Source: DATFVA01 sp963764235 (GTDB lineage: Bacteria; Bacteroidota; Ignavibacteria; Ignavibacteriales; Ignavibacteriaceae). Taken from it: a DNA stretch of 64,000 nt. The DNA lies in contig CAVXRO010000008.1 in assembly GCA_963764235.1 (NCBI GenBank), positions 372,001 through 436,000 of the forward strand, written 5' to 3'. Position numbers and translations under genes: made by a program. Under the pieces are notes generated by a model. It was not told the origin of the DNA. It saw nothing but the letters and a program-made list of their open reading frames with translations, and ran no database searches. Below, one piece after another: positions 26,837 through 36,475 of the stretch; the first letter of the stretch is position 1; each line of letters begins with the position of its first letter.

Positions 26837-27433
26837 ATGATGGATACGAAAAATACGAAGGAAGATTTGCAGAAAGCTCAAATATTAAGCCTGGATGATG
26901 ATTTTGCCCTTGTAAAAAGGTTTATAGACGGCGATGAATCTGCATTCGCTGTACTCGTTCAGAGGCATAAGGAAAAAGTGAGAAACATAATCTATCTCAC
27001 GATGAGCAGCTCAAATTCGGTTGATGACATTGCGCAGGATGTTTTTTTAACAGTTTACAGGAATCTGAACAATTTCAGATTCGAATCACAATTCACTACC
27101 TGGCTCTACCGGATAACAGTGAATAAGTGCAAAGATTACATGAGAAAGATAAAAATCAGAAATATTTTTACCCCTTTAAAGGAGGCCGAAGAAAAAACAG
27201 GAAACACAACAGCTCCTGAAAGCAGGGATATCTCCGCTATTGTCCAGAAAGCAATCGGGAAACTCCCGGAAAAATTACGGGTTCCGCTTCTTTTGAAGGA
27301 TATCGAGGGTATGAGTTACCAGGAGATAGCAGAAACGGTTCAGTGTGAACTGGGAACTGTGAAATCAAGGATCTTCAGAGCAAGGGAAGGATTAAAGAAT
27401 ATTCTTAAGCCCTATGAAGAGGAGTTGATGTAA
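26837..27433 (+). CDS. RNA polymerase ECF-type sigma factor
   Basis: This is a 198-residue sigma-70 family factor with regions 2 and 4 only. Region 2 includes DESAFAVLVQRHKEKV, VDDIAQDVFLTVYRNL and FTTWLYRITVNKCKDYMRK (-10 recognition and core binding). Region 4 is LPEKLRVPLLLKDIEGMSYQEIAETV plus LGTVKSRIFRAREGLK (-35 helix-turn-helix). The stop overlaps the start of the next gene as TAATG, so sigma and putative anti-sigma are translationally coupled. Confidence 0.96.
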   Translation: MMDTKNTKEDLQKAQILSLDDDFALVKRFIDGDESAFAVLVQRHKEKVRNIIYLTMSSSNSVDDIAQDVFLTVYRNLNNFRFESQFTTWLYRITVNKCKDYMRKIKIRNIFTPLKEAEEKTGNTTAPESRDISAIVQKAIGKLPEKLRVPLLLKDIEGMSYQEIAETVQCELGTVKSRIFRAREGLKNILKPYEEELM

Positions 27434-28998
27434 TGAAAAGCTCAAATAAAAAATATGAAATATTATCAGCCTATCTTGACGGTGAGTTATCGGATGTTGA
27501 GGTTAAGGAATTAGAAGATAAAATAAAGTTTTCTAAAGAACTCCGGGAAAAGCTGGAAGAATTGAAGCGGATAAAGAAGCTTACGGTTTCCTCTGTAAAA
27601 AGGCTCCCTGAAGCTCCTTATTTTGAAACCAGACTTGCAGTAAATCTCAACCATAAAGGGGTTGTCTGGGAAAAGTTCCGCAAATGGATCCCGGCATTCA
27701 GTTTTACAGCACTGGCAGTTGTGCTTATGATCTTCCTGAAATTTAATCCCGATGCAATTGATCGTCTGGTCGAGCAACAGAAAACAAACCTGGCCGGTTT
27801 TTACCAGGAAAACCTTAAGCCGCTTTTCTATGCATCCGACCTTTCGAACGAAGATGTATTCAACTTCGCTTTTACAAGACAGCTTCCACTCAACAAGTCG
27901 AATGGTCAGTATCTGAAACTTGGCTACGACCCTTCAGGCAAGGAATTTTTCGAAATAAAGACTTCAGAAGACAGCAGTAATGCGAATAATCTCGAGAAAT
28001 TTGCTGCTAAATTAAAGTTAAACAGCAGGCAGCGGCAGCAGGTTGATTCCATTCTTGATTCTTATGCTGAAGATCTTCAATCACAGGTACTGGTAAATGA
28101 TAAAAATACTGTTGCGATTAATCCCAATCTATGGAATTATAATAAAGCGATCGTTGCGGATATAATGTCATTTGCCAGGGATGCGAACAGGGAGGAATTT
28201 AATAAGATTGTACCTGCGGGTTACTTTGCATACGATAATCCTGACGTTAGAACAATTGTGAACAAGATGAAGGCTTCCGGAGATAACAAATATATATTCT
28301 TCACCCCTGATACTATTTTTACACAGAACTATGAATTCGACGCAAAAAAATTCAAAGACGAGATGGCAAAGTCCAGAGAAGAAATGAAACAGGGAATGGA
28401 GGAGGCTAAGAGATCTTTGCAAAATATGAAGATAAACCTGAAACTCGACAGCAGCCTTACCCGGTTAAAGAGTGACCCGGCCTGGGGAAAGAACTTTAAA
28501 GTATACATCGATTCAAATATCTGCCGCGTCCATTTATCAAAACTAGATATTCCCGATATCCAGCTGCCGGATTTTGACAGCCTCTCTGCACAGGTTGAGG
28601 AAGCGATGAAAAATATCCCTCCTATAATTATTGATTTTCCAGGCGAAAAGGGTGTTAAAAGTTATTCTTTCAAATATGAATATGGCGACTCTTCAGCCAG
28701 TCCGGTAAGGGTTCAGATTCCCAATGTTGATTCCATCTTAAAAAGCGTTGGAATTTTCCAGGGGGATTCTGTTATGTTCAATGGGAAAGGGCATAATTTC
28801 TTTCCTGACTCCCTGGCATCTATGTTCAGGATGTATGATGATTCACTGATGTATTTTAACAAAGGCGAATTTAAGAAGGAGATGAAACAGCTTCAGAAAG
28901 AAATGGAAAGGATGAGAGAGGAAATGAAACGTCTGAGAATTGAGATACATCAGGATACGATCAGGAAAGAAGAATCGGGATCCGGGGTCGAAATCTAA
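27433..28998 (+). CDS. Large transmembrane anti-sigma factor with extracytoplasmic domain
   Basis: The 521-residue protein is coupled to the ECF sigma gene (TAATG). Residues ~8-55 form an anti-sigma helix bundle (EILSAYLDGELSDVEVKELE) without the HxxxCxxC zinc ligands of ZAS proteins. One transmembrane helix follows at about 80-102. The extracytoplasmic part contains a helical stretch (KLKLNSRQRQQVDSILDSYA) reminiscent of Spy/CpxP LTxxQ proteins. It then has a charged coiled segment (~315-340) and a C-terminal Met/Lys/Glu-rich coiled coil (~475-510). Anti-sigma role inferred from position and N-terminus. The long outer part is unusual and may sense envelope state. Confidence 0.82.
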   Translation: MKSSNKKYEILSAYLDGELSDVEVKELEDKIKFSKELREKLEELKRIKKLTVSSVKRLPEAPYFETRLAVNLNHKGVVWEKFRKWIPAFSFTALAVVLMIFLKFNPDAIDRLVEQQKTNLAGFYQENLKPLFYASDLSNEDVFNFAFTRQLPLNKSNGQYLKLGYDPSGKEFFEIKTSEDSSNANNLEKFAAKLKLNSRQRQQVDSILDSYAEDLQSQVLVNDKNTVAINPNLWNYNKAIVADIMSFARDANREEFNKIVPAGYFAYDNPDVRTIVNKMKASGDNKYIFFTPDTIFTQNYEFDAKKFKDEMAKSREEMKQGMEEAKRSLQNMKINLKLDSSLTRLKSDPAWGKNFKVYIDSNICRVHLSKLDIPDIQLPDFDSLSAQVEEAMKNIPPIIIDFPGEKGVKSYSFKYEYGDSSASPVRVQIPNVDSILKSVGIFQGDSVMFNGKGHNFFPDSLASMFRMYDDSLMYFNKGEFKKEMKQLQKEMERMREEMKRLRIEIHQDTIRKEESGSGVEI

Positions 28999-29202
28999 TA
29001 AATAAAGCCGTTTTTATGGTCTCAGGGGTGTAATTTTATCTGGTAAAAGCCTTATCTATCATACATATCACCCGTTCATAATTCTTTTCTTTACAAAATG
29101 AACTTATTCCTTTAATTTGATCATAAATGAAGGTTGAAATGCGTCTTTGAATGGACAAATTATAGTAGTATTTTACGCTGAAAAATTAACTTAAAAAAGA
29201 AT

Positions 29203-31304
29203 ATGAATACCTTGTTTCTCACACATAACCTGAAATTCCGGCTGTTTATGGGGTTTGCAGCGATCTTATTCTTTTTTAAACTATTTGTTCCTGCGGGTGA
29301 TTCAACAGGCTACACCGTTGTCAATGAAATCCTCGTGGCACTAACCGTTATCTCCCTTATTGTGTACCTGATTGAACTTATGGGTTACAAAAAAATCAAC
29401 CCGATCTCGATGGTGATGAATGTCGGTATATTGAATGCTATTATATTTTTTATGATAAGTTTTTCAGGTTCAATACTTAATCTTTTTTTGATAACCTCCA
29501 GGAACAATCGAGCCTGATATTCAGAATAATCAGCTTCTTTTACGTATTCCTTATTCTCAGTTTTCTTGCTTATATATTTCTAACGTTCAGAGAATTGTTT
29601 TTTCTGAAGCAAAGTAGGAACCTGAATACTTATTTCAACACGATGGTTGTTTTTTTTATTCTGGCCTCACTTTCATCGGCTTTCGATAAAGTACCTGACC
29701 TTTCATTCATAAAAAACACTTTCTTTATTATTTCAATTTTACTGATAGCAATTAATTCCGTGAGAATTTCATGGATTGCCTTTCTTCAGAAAAAAGAAAA
29801 AGTTTACCTGCTGATTATATCAGTGGTTATAGCTGTACTCTTCATTGTGAACCTTGTTAACAGCAGCGGTGAGAACATCCATTTTCATATGCTGGCTTCT
29901 TTTTCGCCTTCGCTCGCCCAGTTCCTCAATATCCTGATGATATATGGCGCAATTTATTTCAGTGTATTGTTTTTTACTACTTTATTTCATATACCCACAG
30001 CCGAGGCGTATGACAGGAAAGCGCAGGAGGTTTCATCCCTCCAGTATTTCAGTAAACTTATAACAGAAGTTCTGGATTTTGATGATCTTGCGGGGACAGT
30101 TACTGATATAGCTGCAAAGGTCTGTAATGCCGATGCTGCATGGATATTATGGAATGAGGAAAAAGAGTTTACAACTATTGCTCACAAGCACGTCGGCTAC
30201 CTCGATGCACGGGAACTCTCAAACTATATTTATAAAAAAATAAAGAACAGGTCGCTGAACGGGGCGGAAATCTTTTCGCTTGATAAGTTCGAAAGACTAT
30301 CACAGACCGGTGACAGGTATCTGAGTGCAGCGGTTTCACCGTTGAAGATCCATAATGAAGTGAAAGGATATCTCGTAGTCGCAAGGAAAGACAGCTCCAT
30401 TTTTAATGACGAAGATATTAATGCGATTAATACATTCTCCGATTACGCCACGGTCGCGATAGATAACTCAAGACTTTTAGAGGAATCGATTGAAAAAGAA
30501 AGGCTTGAAAAAGAGCTCGATGTTGCCCGCGAAGTACAGCGTAAAATTCTCCCGTCAAAGCATCCTGATTATAAAGGGCTTGAAATATCCAGCGTCTTTA
30601 TTCCGGCTTTCGAAGTTGGGGGAGATTACTATGACTTCTTCGAGATCAGTGAGGATAAGCTTGGATTTGTAATCGCTGACGTTTCGGGAAAAGGTATTTC
30701 GGCGGCATTTATTATGGCTGAGGTTAAAGGAATTTTTGAATCGCTTTCAAGAACAATCACCAAACCAAAAGATATTTTAATAAGCGCTAATAAGATCCTT
30801 AAACGCACGCTCGACAGAAGTAGTTTTGTTAGCGCAGCTTACGGTATAATCGATAGGAAAAAGGAGACACTGACTATTTCAAGGGCAGGTCATTGTCCCA
30901 TAATACTGGTCCGTAACGGAATTGCTGAAACCGTTCGTCCTTCAGGTATTGGTCTGGGTTTAAATTTTACCGAGCATTTTGATAATTCGCTGGAGGAGAC
31001 GAAGATCACCCTGAGTGACGGCGATCTGATCGTGCTTTATACAGATGGTATTACCGAAGCAAAAAATACAAATTTTGAAGATTTCGGGTTGAACAAATTT
31101 GAAGAAATATTAATAGAAAATTCAAAAGCAGCTCCTGATGAAATAGCTAATAAAGTCATCAGGGAAGTCACAGTTTTTTCACAGAGTCATTCACAATATG
31201 ATGATATAACTCTGGTGATTTTTAAGTGGAATTCGAAAATTAAATCAGACGGAGAAACAGAATGGCAGAATTCAGCACTTCCATTAAAGATAAAGGAAAT
31301 GTAA
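29203..31304 (+). CDS. Membrane PP2C/SpoIIE phosphatase with GAF domain, frameshifted at a T-run
   Basis: Two frames make one gene. The first encodes hydrophobic helices to ~29490. It then shifts at the T-run 29483-29489, where one extra T restores the frame, and the second continues DNLQEQSSLIFRIISFFY and more membrane helices. Corrected length is 700 residues: membrane part (1-~265), GAF domain (~275-420), a linker helix LEKELDVAREVQRKILPS, and a PP2C domain. The PP2C domain has GGDYYDFFEI, IADVSGKGISAAFIMAE, AGHCPIIL, YTDGITEA and DDITLV. RsbU-like enzymes dephosphorylate STAS proteins, and the STAS gene overlaps its end. The TTG at 29595 is a false start inside the gene. Confidence 0.88.
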
Positions 31305-31633
31305 GCATAATATATCTCAACGGATACCTGGATGCACATACAGCTCCTCAGCTTGAAAATAATTTTTCAGAGCTGATTGACAAAAATAAGTACAATATAG
31401 TGGTCAACTTTGAGGATCTGAATTATATAAGTAGTGCTGGATTGGGTGTTTTCATGGCCTATATTGAAAAGATCCGTGAAAATGAGGGAGATATAAAACT
31501 ATCGGCAATGAGCGATAAAGTATATAATATATTCGATCTCCTCGGTTTCCCTTTACTTTACGAGATATTCAAATCGGAAGATGAAGCCATAAATAAATTC
31601 AAAGAGACCGGCAACGTTGAAGACAAAAAATAA
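31262..31633 (+). CDS. STAS-domain anti-sigma factor antagonist (RsbV-like)
   Basis: This is a 123-residue STAS protein with the motif FEDLNYISSAGLGVFMAYIE. The first serine of 'SSAGLG' is the expected phosphorylation site. It starts 43 bp inside the PP2C gene (GGAG at about 31251 before the ATG) and overlaps the kinase gene start. The gene order phosphatase, antagonist, kinase is that of rsbU-rsbV-rsbW modules. Direct substrate of the neighbouring PP2C proteins is inferred. Confidence 0.93.
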   Translation: MAEFSTSIKDKGNVSIIYLNGYLDAHTAPQLENNFSELIDKNKYNIVVNFEDLNYISSAGLGVFMAYIEKIRENEGDIKLSAMSDKVYNIFDLLGFPLLYEIFKSEDEAINKFKETGNVEDKK

Positions 31634-32066
31634 AATAGATAAAGAACTTAAGATTTTCAGCAGGACGGAAAATCTTTCAGTTATCCGTGAATTTATACAA
31701 TCTGCTGCAGAACAGGTTGGGATAAAACCGGGCGTAACTGAGGATGTAATGCTTGCCGTGGATGAGGCCTGCACCAATATCATTAAACATGCTTATAAGT
31801 CTCACCCTGACGGTGAAATACTCGTTAAGCTGAAGTATTATGATGCTAAGCTTACGATCATTATCGTTGACTATGGAAAATCATTTCATCCGGAAAATGT
31901 TCCTGATCCTGATTTACAGAAGTACTACAGGCAGCACAGGGTTGGAGGTCTCGGAATGTACCTGATGAAAACCCTGATGGATGAGGTGAGATACAATTCC
32001 ATTCCCGGTAAATATAACGAAGTTTGTCTCACAAAGTATTTAAATGATACCCCTCACAATGGATGA
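31617..32066 (+). CDS. RsbW-like serine kinase / anti-sigma ATPase
   Basis: The 149-residue protein is a single HATPase_c_2 domain of the SpoIIAB/RsbW family. The N-box reads DVMLAVDEACTNIIKHAYKS, with the catalytic Glu and Asn. The G1 box is IIVDYGKSFHP and the G2 box is RVGGLGMYLMKTLMDEV. It should phosphorylate a STAS antagonist and, by analogy, bind a target regulator in alternation. TTG at 31617 is the only plausible start. It overlaps the preceding gene by 17 bp and the following PP2C gene by at least 8 bp. Confidence 0.93.
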   Translation: MKTKNKIDKELKIFSRTENLSVIREFIQSAAEQVGIKPGVTEDVMLAVDEACTNIIKHAYKSHPDGEILVKLKYYDAKLTIIIVDYGKSFHPENVPDPDLQKYYRQHRVGGLGMYLMKTLMDEVRYNSIPGKYNEVCLTKYLNDTPHNG

Positions 32067-33738
32067 TACAGAAAATATCAAATTAAGAAGAAACCTTACA
32101 GCCCTGGTCGAATTCAGCCGCATTATAAATTCCAGCACAGATCTTGATTTCATCATAAACAACATCCTCCTTACCTGTATGGGAAAATTCCTTGCAACAA
32201 AAGGATTATTCGCCCTTAATGAAAATGGTAAGTTGAATGTCCATTCTACCAAAGGCATTCCAAAGGAGACGCTGGAAAGTATTTCTGCTTACGGGAAAAT
32301 TGAGAAGTTTTTTGAGGATGAAGAATACAGGTCGTATCCGGGACTCGGGGATCTGTGTGTCAAGGAAAAAGTAATCTCTTCAGATAAAACACTTGGTATC
32401 ATTTGTCTTGGTGAGAAACTGAATAAAGCGATGTATTCAGAGGATGACCGTGAATTCCTCAGAACAATTTTAAATATCTCCTCTACCGCAATCCAGAATT
32501 CGATAGTCATAAATGAGCTTAAAAGAGTCAACCGCATACTTGACTCAAGGCTGCACAGATTGAACTCCCTCTTTGAATTAAGCAAGGAGTTTGCGCTGTT
32601 CTCTGACTCATCGCGAGTAGCCAGACTCCTTGTTTACTCGGTTATCGGCCAGTTGTTTGTCTCAAAGTTTGCGGTAATTACTTTCGAAAATACAGGTGCT
32701 GAAATTCTTGAATCAAAAATGGATAATGAAAAGCTCCTGGAAGTCATTTCCAGGAATAAACTTCGTCAGCTCGAATCCGCTATAACCGGTGATGGAATTT
32801 CGAAAAAATATTCTGATCTTGAAAATCTCGGGGTAAAACTTGTGGTACCAATGCAGATTCAGGGAGAGACTAAAGGTCTGATCTTTCTTGGAAGGAGGAT
32901 CAATAATCAGGGTTATTCGGAAGCTGATATTGAATATGTTTATTCTGTCGGCAGCCTCGCAATTATTTCGCTGGAGAATAAAAGGCTGTTCATTGAAGAG
33001 CTTGAAAAGAAGAAACTTGAAGATGAACTGGATATCGCACAGGATATTCAAAAAAATCTGCTTCCCCATTCTATCCCGGAGTTTAATAATTTTGAAATCT
33101 CTGCAATTAACATCTCCTCACGGCAGGTCGGCGGAGATTATTACGACCTGATCAGGCTGAATGAAAATAATGTCTGTATCGCCATAGCTGACGTCTCAGG
33201 CAAAGGAGTCCCTGCAGCCCTGCTTATGGCTAACCTGCAGGCATTCTTAAAGACCATTGTCAGGCACGGGATGGCGCTGGATGAGGCTACCGGACTAATA
33301 AATGATCTTGTTAGTGAAAATACTTCAGACGGCAAATTCATTACATTCTTCTGGGGTGTGCTTGATGATGCCTGTAAAAAATTTACTTATGTAAATGCGG
33401 GTCACAACCCTCCGCTGCTGGTAAGAAAAGGCAGAATTATCAAACTCACTTTAGGAGGGATAATTCTCGGTGTCATGAAAACAGTTATTCCCTACGAATA
33501 CCAGGAAATTGTTCTTGAGAAGGATGATGTAATAATTATGTTTACAGATGGTGTTTCTGAAGCGATGAATAAAGAGGGAGAGGAGTTTTCTGATGAAAGT
33601 CTTGAAGAAATTGCCAGAAAAACTTCCCATCTATCTTCGCCGGATATACTTCAGGAAATCAGGCAGGAAGTATTTAGTTTTACTTCCGGTGCTGTTCAGT
33701 CAGATGATATAACTCTGATGGTGATTAAAGCGAAATAA
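32044..33738 (+). CDS. Cytosolic GAF-PP2C (SpoIIE/RsbU-type) phosphatase
   Basis: This is a 564-residue soluble protein; ATG at 32059 is an alternative start. A GAF domain spans ~15-165 (ALVEFSRIINSSTDLDF). A second GAF-like segment covers ~175-320 (SLFELSKEFALFSDSSRV). Then come the helix LEDELDIAQDIQKNLLP and a PP2C domain with GGDYYDLIRL, IADVSGKGVPAALLMA, NAGHNPPLLV, MFTDGVSEAM and DDITLM. No transmembrane helix is present, so it should respond to an intracellular ligand. It overlaps the RsbW-like gene and forms the second phosphatase input to the same switch. Confidence 0.93.
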   Translation: MIPLTMDDTENIKLRRNLTALVEFSRIINSSTDLDFIINNILLTCMGKFLATKGLFALNENGKLNVHSTKGIPKETLESISAYGKIEKFFEDEEYRSYPGLGDLCVKEKVISSDKTLGIICLGEKLNKAMYSEDDREFLRTILNISSTAIQNSIVINELKRVNRILDSRLHRLNSLFELSKEFALFSDSSRVARLLVYSVIGQLFVSKFAVITFENTGAEILESKMDNEKLLEVISRNKLRQLESAITGDGISKKYSDLENLGVKLVVPMQIQGETKGLIFLGRRINNQGYSEADIEYVYSVGSLAIISLENKRLFIEELEKKKLEDELDIAQDIQKNLLPHSIPEFNNFEISAINISSRQVGGDYYDLIRLNENNVCIAIADVSGKGVPAALLMANLQAFLKTIVRHGMALDEATGLINDLVSENTSDGKFITFFWGVLDDACKKFTYVNAGHNPPLLVRKGRIIKLTLGGIILGVMKTVIPYEYQEIVLEKDDVIIMFTDGVSEAMNKEGEEFSDESLEEIARKTSHLSSPDILQEIRQEVFSFTSGAVQSDDITLMVIKAK

Positions 33739-33798
33739 TTGATTATTTTTTGATAAATATTTCCCTCTGTTTATTAATAAAAAAGATATAATAAATCT

Positions 33799-36348
33799 GT
33801 GGATCCTGTAAAAAAATATTTAATCAGATTCAGATCGAAGATAATTATTATCCTGAGTCTCTTCCTCATTCTTCTGGCTCTTGGAAATATTTTTATTATC
33901 TCCTCTATTAATCCTGTATCTAATGATGAATGTCTCTGGTATCCGGTTAAGAAAGGGGATTCTCTGGTCGTTCGGTTTGAAAACGTCAAAGTGGACGGTG
34001 TTACATGGAAGGCTGGTATACGCGACGGCGATTATCTTATTTCAATCAATGGAAAAAGCATTAATGAACCGATGCAGGCCCAGGTTATACTTAATAAGGT
34101 TAAGGGCGGGGACTACGCCAGGTATACCGTCAAAAAGGCAAATGGCAGGCTTTTTAATACAAGGGTTTATATAAAAAAGCTGATAAATTTTTCCCTGCTT
34201 GGTATCGGTCTTCTTGCATTTTTCTGGCAGGTTATAGCCTTTATCGTGCTGATGGCTAAACCCGACGGAAGGGTGCAGAGGGTATTTTACGCTGTCGGGG
34301 CTACTTTAATCCTGTTGATGCTGTTCAATTATCTGACGCTTCCGGTTGTAATGGGAATACTCCCGCTTGTGGTGGTGATTGATTTTCTGAACGCCGGTGG
34401 GATGATATACGGACCGTTTCTTATCCTTCATTTTTTCTGGATATTTCCTAAAGAATACAATTTTGCGAAAAAGAAAGCTGTTAATTATACTCTTTATCTT
34501 CTGCCTGCGGTTATTCTGATAGGAGTGATCATATACCGTTTTTTATTCGTCTATGATATGCCGGGCAGGACTGTGTATTACGAAAAGTTTTATAATATTA
34601 TCAATATAGTACTCGGTGTAGCTTTCCTTACAGGTTTTATTTCACTCCTTGTTAATTATTTCCGGTTAAAAACTGCAGCAGAAAGAAAACCTCTATCGAT
34701 TATTCTTGTTGCATATTTTCTGGCAATACTTGTTATAGTATACACCAGGTTCATTGCACCGGCGATTTCCGACACAATATATAATTCGCCTGAATTTTAC
34801 ATGCCGATAATCATTCTCTTTATTCTTCCTGTAGCATTCGGCTATTCTATTTTCAAATACCAGCTGATGGATGTTAGTGTAGTCGTCAAGAACACAATAA
34901 TTTACGGAGCGGCCACGATAAGTATTGCCGCCGTTTATTTTCTGGTGATATACGTGATCGGCCAGGTAATAAGCACTGCTATCGGTACAGAGTATAAAGG
35001 TGTAATTGCGGGAATAATTTTTATAGTATTTGCCCTTATCTTTCAATCGACGAAAGATAAATTCCAGGATTTTCTTACTGAAAAGTTTTATCCAGAACAA
35101 TTTGCCTACCAGAGGATACTGGTAAGTTTCAGCAATGACATCACTACTGTTGTAGGCCTGGAAAATATCCTGGATACTATGACCGCAACTTTCGTGGAGT
35201 CATTAAGAATAAATACTTTCGGAATTATGCTTTCTGATAATAAAAAAGGGGAATTTACTCTCGCCCGAAGCGTGGGAATTGAAACTAAATATTTGAAGAT
35301 TCCGGCTATAAATGTTGAAAAAGTAATCTCAGAAAAAAATTCGACTACAAAATCTCCTGTTATTGAGGAAGAAGACCTCCAGAGAGCTTTTCCTGTGGGA
35401 TATAAGATGCTCATAGAGGCAGGTATTTATACTATTATCCCCATGATCATTAAACATAAGCTTGTAGGGTTAATGCTGATTGGATTAAAACACTCCGGGG
35501 CGAAGTTTGCAGGCAGGGATCTTGAACTGCTCTATGCAGTTGCCAACCAGTCTGCTATAGCAGTAGAAAATGCGAGGCTGTATAAATCTGAAGCAGAAAA
35601 AATTAAGATTGAAAGGGACCTGGACCTAGCCAGGAAAATCCAGCAAAGTCTTCTCCCTAAACAAATCCCTGACATAAAAGGCCTTGATATTTCAGGCGAA
35701 ATGATCCCCGCGCAGCAGGTAGGGGGTGACTATTTTGATCTCATTCCTGTAGGGAACGATCAGTTATTTGTTGTTGTAGGAGATGTTTCGGGTAAAGGAT
35801 TATCGGCTTCACTTTATATGACCAGACTGCAGACAATGATCGAGTCTGCCTGTAGGCCCGGCAGAGAACCCAGAGATATCCTTATAGAAATAAACAAAAG
35901 AATTTATGAATCTATGGAACGAAACTGGTTTGTTACCATGACTCTTGCACTTTTTGATATGCAGAAAAACAAGGTAAAATTCTGCAGGGCAGGACATATG
36001 CCTGTATTCGCGGCAAAAAACGGTACAATAAACAGATATAGAACCATAGGACTCGGGATAGGTCTAGAGAGGGGAATAATTTTTGAAAAAACATTATGTG
36101 AAGAGGAGGTTCAGCTTAATCCCGATCAGATATTTGCATTTTTCTCTGATGGTGTGACAGAAGCAATGAACGAACAGATGGATCTCTTCGGTGAGGATAA
36201 CCTGATTGATCTGCTCCTTAATAAATCGGAATATAAAAGTCGCGATATTTTACAAGATGTCTGGAAAAGTATAAAGGATTACAGGGGATCAGCAGAAGTG
36301 AATGATGATATGACAATGGTTTTGGTGAAGGTAAAATCCTTATCTTGA
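33799..36348 (+). CDS. Membrane PDZ-GAF-PP2C phosphatase
   Basis: The 849-residue protein starts with GTG. It has one transmembrane helix at the N-terminus (~14-33), then an extracytoplasmic PDZ-like domain (~50-115; VTWKAGIRDGDYLISINGK). About eight further membrane helices follow (~125-420), resembling 7TM receptor-type modules. A GAF domain (~440-590), the linker ERDLDLARKIQQSLLPKQI, and a PP2C domain complete it, with GGDYFDLIPV, VGDVSGKGLSASLYM, RAGHMPVFA, FFSDGVTEAM and DDMTMV. An outside PDZ with an inside phosphatase suggests sensing of peptides or misfolded envelope proteins, but this is inference. It is the third phosphatase in the cluster. Confidence 0.92.
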   Translation: MDPVKKYLIRFRSKIIIILSLFLILLALGNIFIISSINPVSNDECLWYPVKKGDSLVVRFENVKVDGVTWKAGIRDGDYLISINGKSINEPMQAQVILNKVKGGDYARYTVKKANGRLFNTRVYIKKLINFSLLGIGLLAFFWQVIAFIVLMAKPDGRVQRVFYAVGATLILLMLFNYLTLPVVMGILPLVVVIDFLNAGGMIYGPFLILHFFWIFPKEYNFAKKKAVNYTLYLLPAVILIGVIIYRFLFVYDMPGRTVYYEKFYNIINIVLGVAFLTGFISLLVNYFRLKTAAERKPLSIILVAYFLAILVIVYTRFIAPAISDTIYNSPEFYMPIIILFILPVAFGYSIFKYQLMDVSVVVKNTIIYGAATISIAAVYFLVIYVIGQVISTAIGTEYKGVIAGIIFIVFALIFQSTKDKFQDFLTEKFYPEQFAYQRILVSFSNDITTVVGLENILDTMTATFVESLRINTFGIMLSDNKKGEFTLARSVGIETKYLKIPAINVEKVISEKNSTTKSPVIEEEDLQRAFPVGYKMLIEAGIYTIIPMIIKHKLVGLMLIGLKHSGAKFAGRDLELLYAVANQSAIAVENARLYKSEAEKIKIERDLDLARKIQQSLLPKQIPDIKGLDISGEMIPAQQVGGDYFDLIPVGNDQLFVVVGDVSGKGLSASLYMTRLQTMIESACRPGREPRDILIEINKRIYESMERNWFVTMTLALFDMQKNKVKFCRAGHMPVFAAKNGTINRYRTIGLGIGLERGIIFEKTLCEEEVQLNPDQIFAFFSDGVTEAMNEQMDLFGEDNLIDLLLNKSEYKSRDILQDVWKSIKDYRGSAEVNDDMTMVLVKVKSLS

Positions 36349-36366
36349 ATAGGAAGCCCTCCTATT

Positions 36367-36441
36367 TCTCAAAATGAGAATACTCCTCCAATTTCTTTTA
36401 TAAAGATAATTTTTCGTCTGATTCTGGCACTAATTGTGTCT
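36367..36441 (+). promoter_or_regulatory. Palindrome and -24-like element before the hybrid kinase gene
   Basis: TTCTCAAAATGAGAA (36367-36381) is a perfect dyad with an AAA centre and shares CTCAAAATGAG with the site at 3027-3037. TGGCAC follows at 36425, the sigma-54 -24 half, but the -12 half (GTGTC) is poor. A regulator site is more likely than a proven sigma-54 promoter. Confidence 0.3.
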
Positions 36442-36475
36442 CTTATAGGGACCAAATGGAATTATCATAAGGAAT

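Noticed and set aside
29595..29600. TTG at 29595 as the start of a separate phosphatase gene
   Set aside because: The frame is open upstream back to the stop at 29478 and encodes membrane helices that continue the preceding frame; the start would cut the membrane domain.
36425..36440. Full sigma-54 promoter before the hybrid kinase gene
   Set aside because: TGGCAC fits the -24 half, but the -12 half lacks GC, so it is listed only as a weak element with the palindrome.
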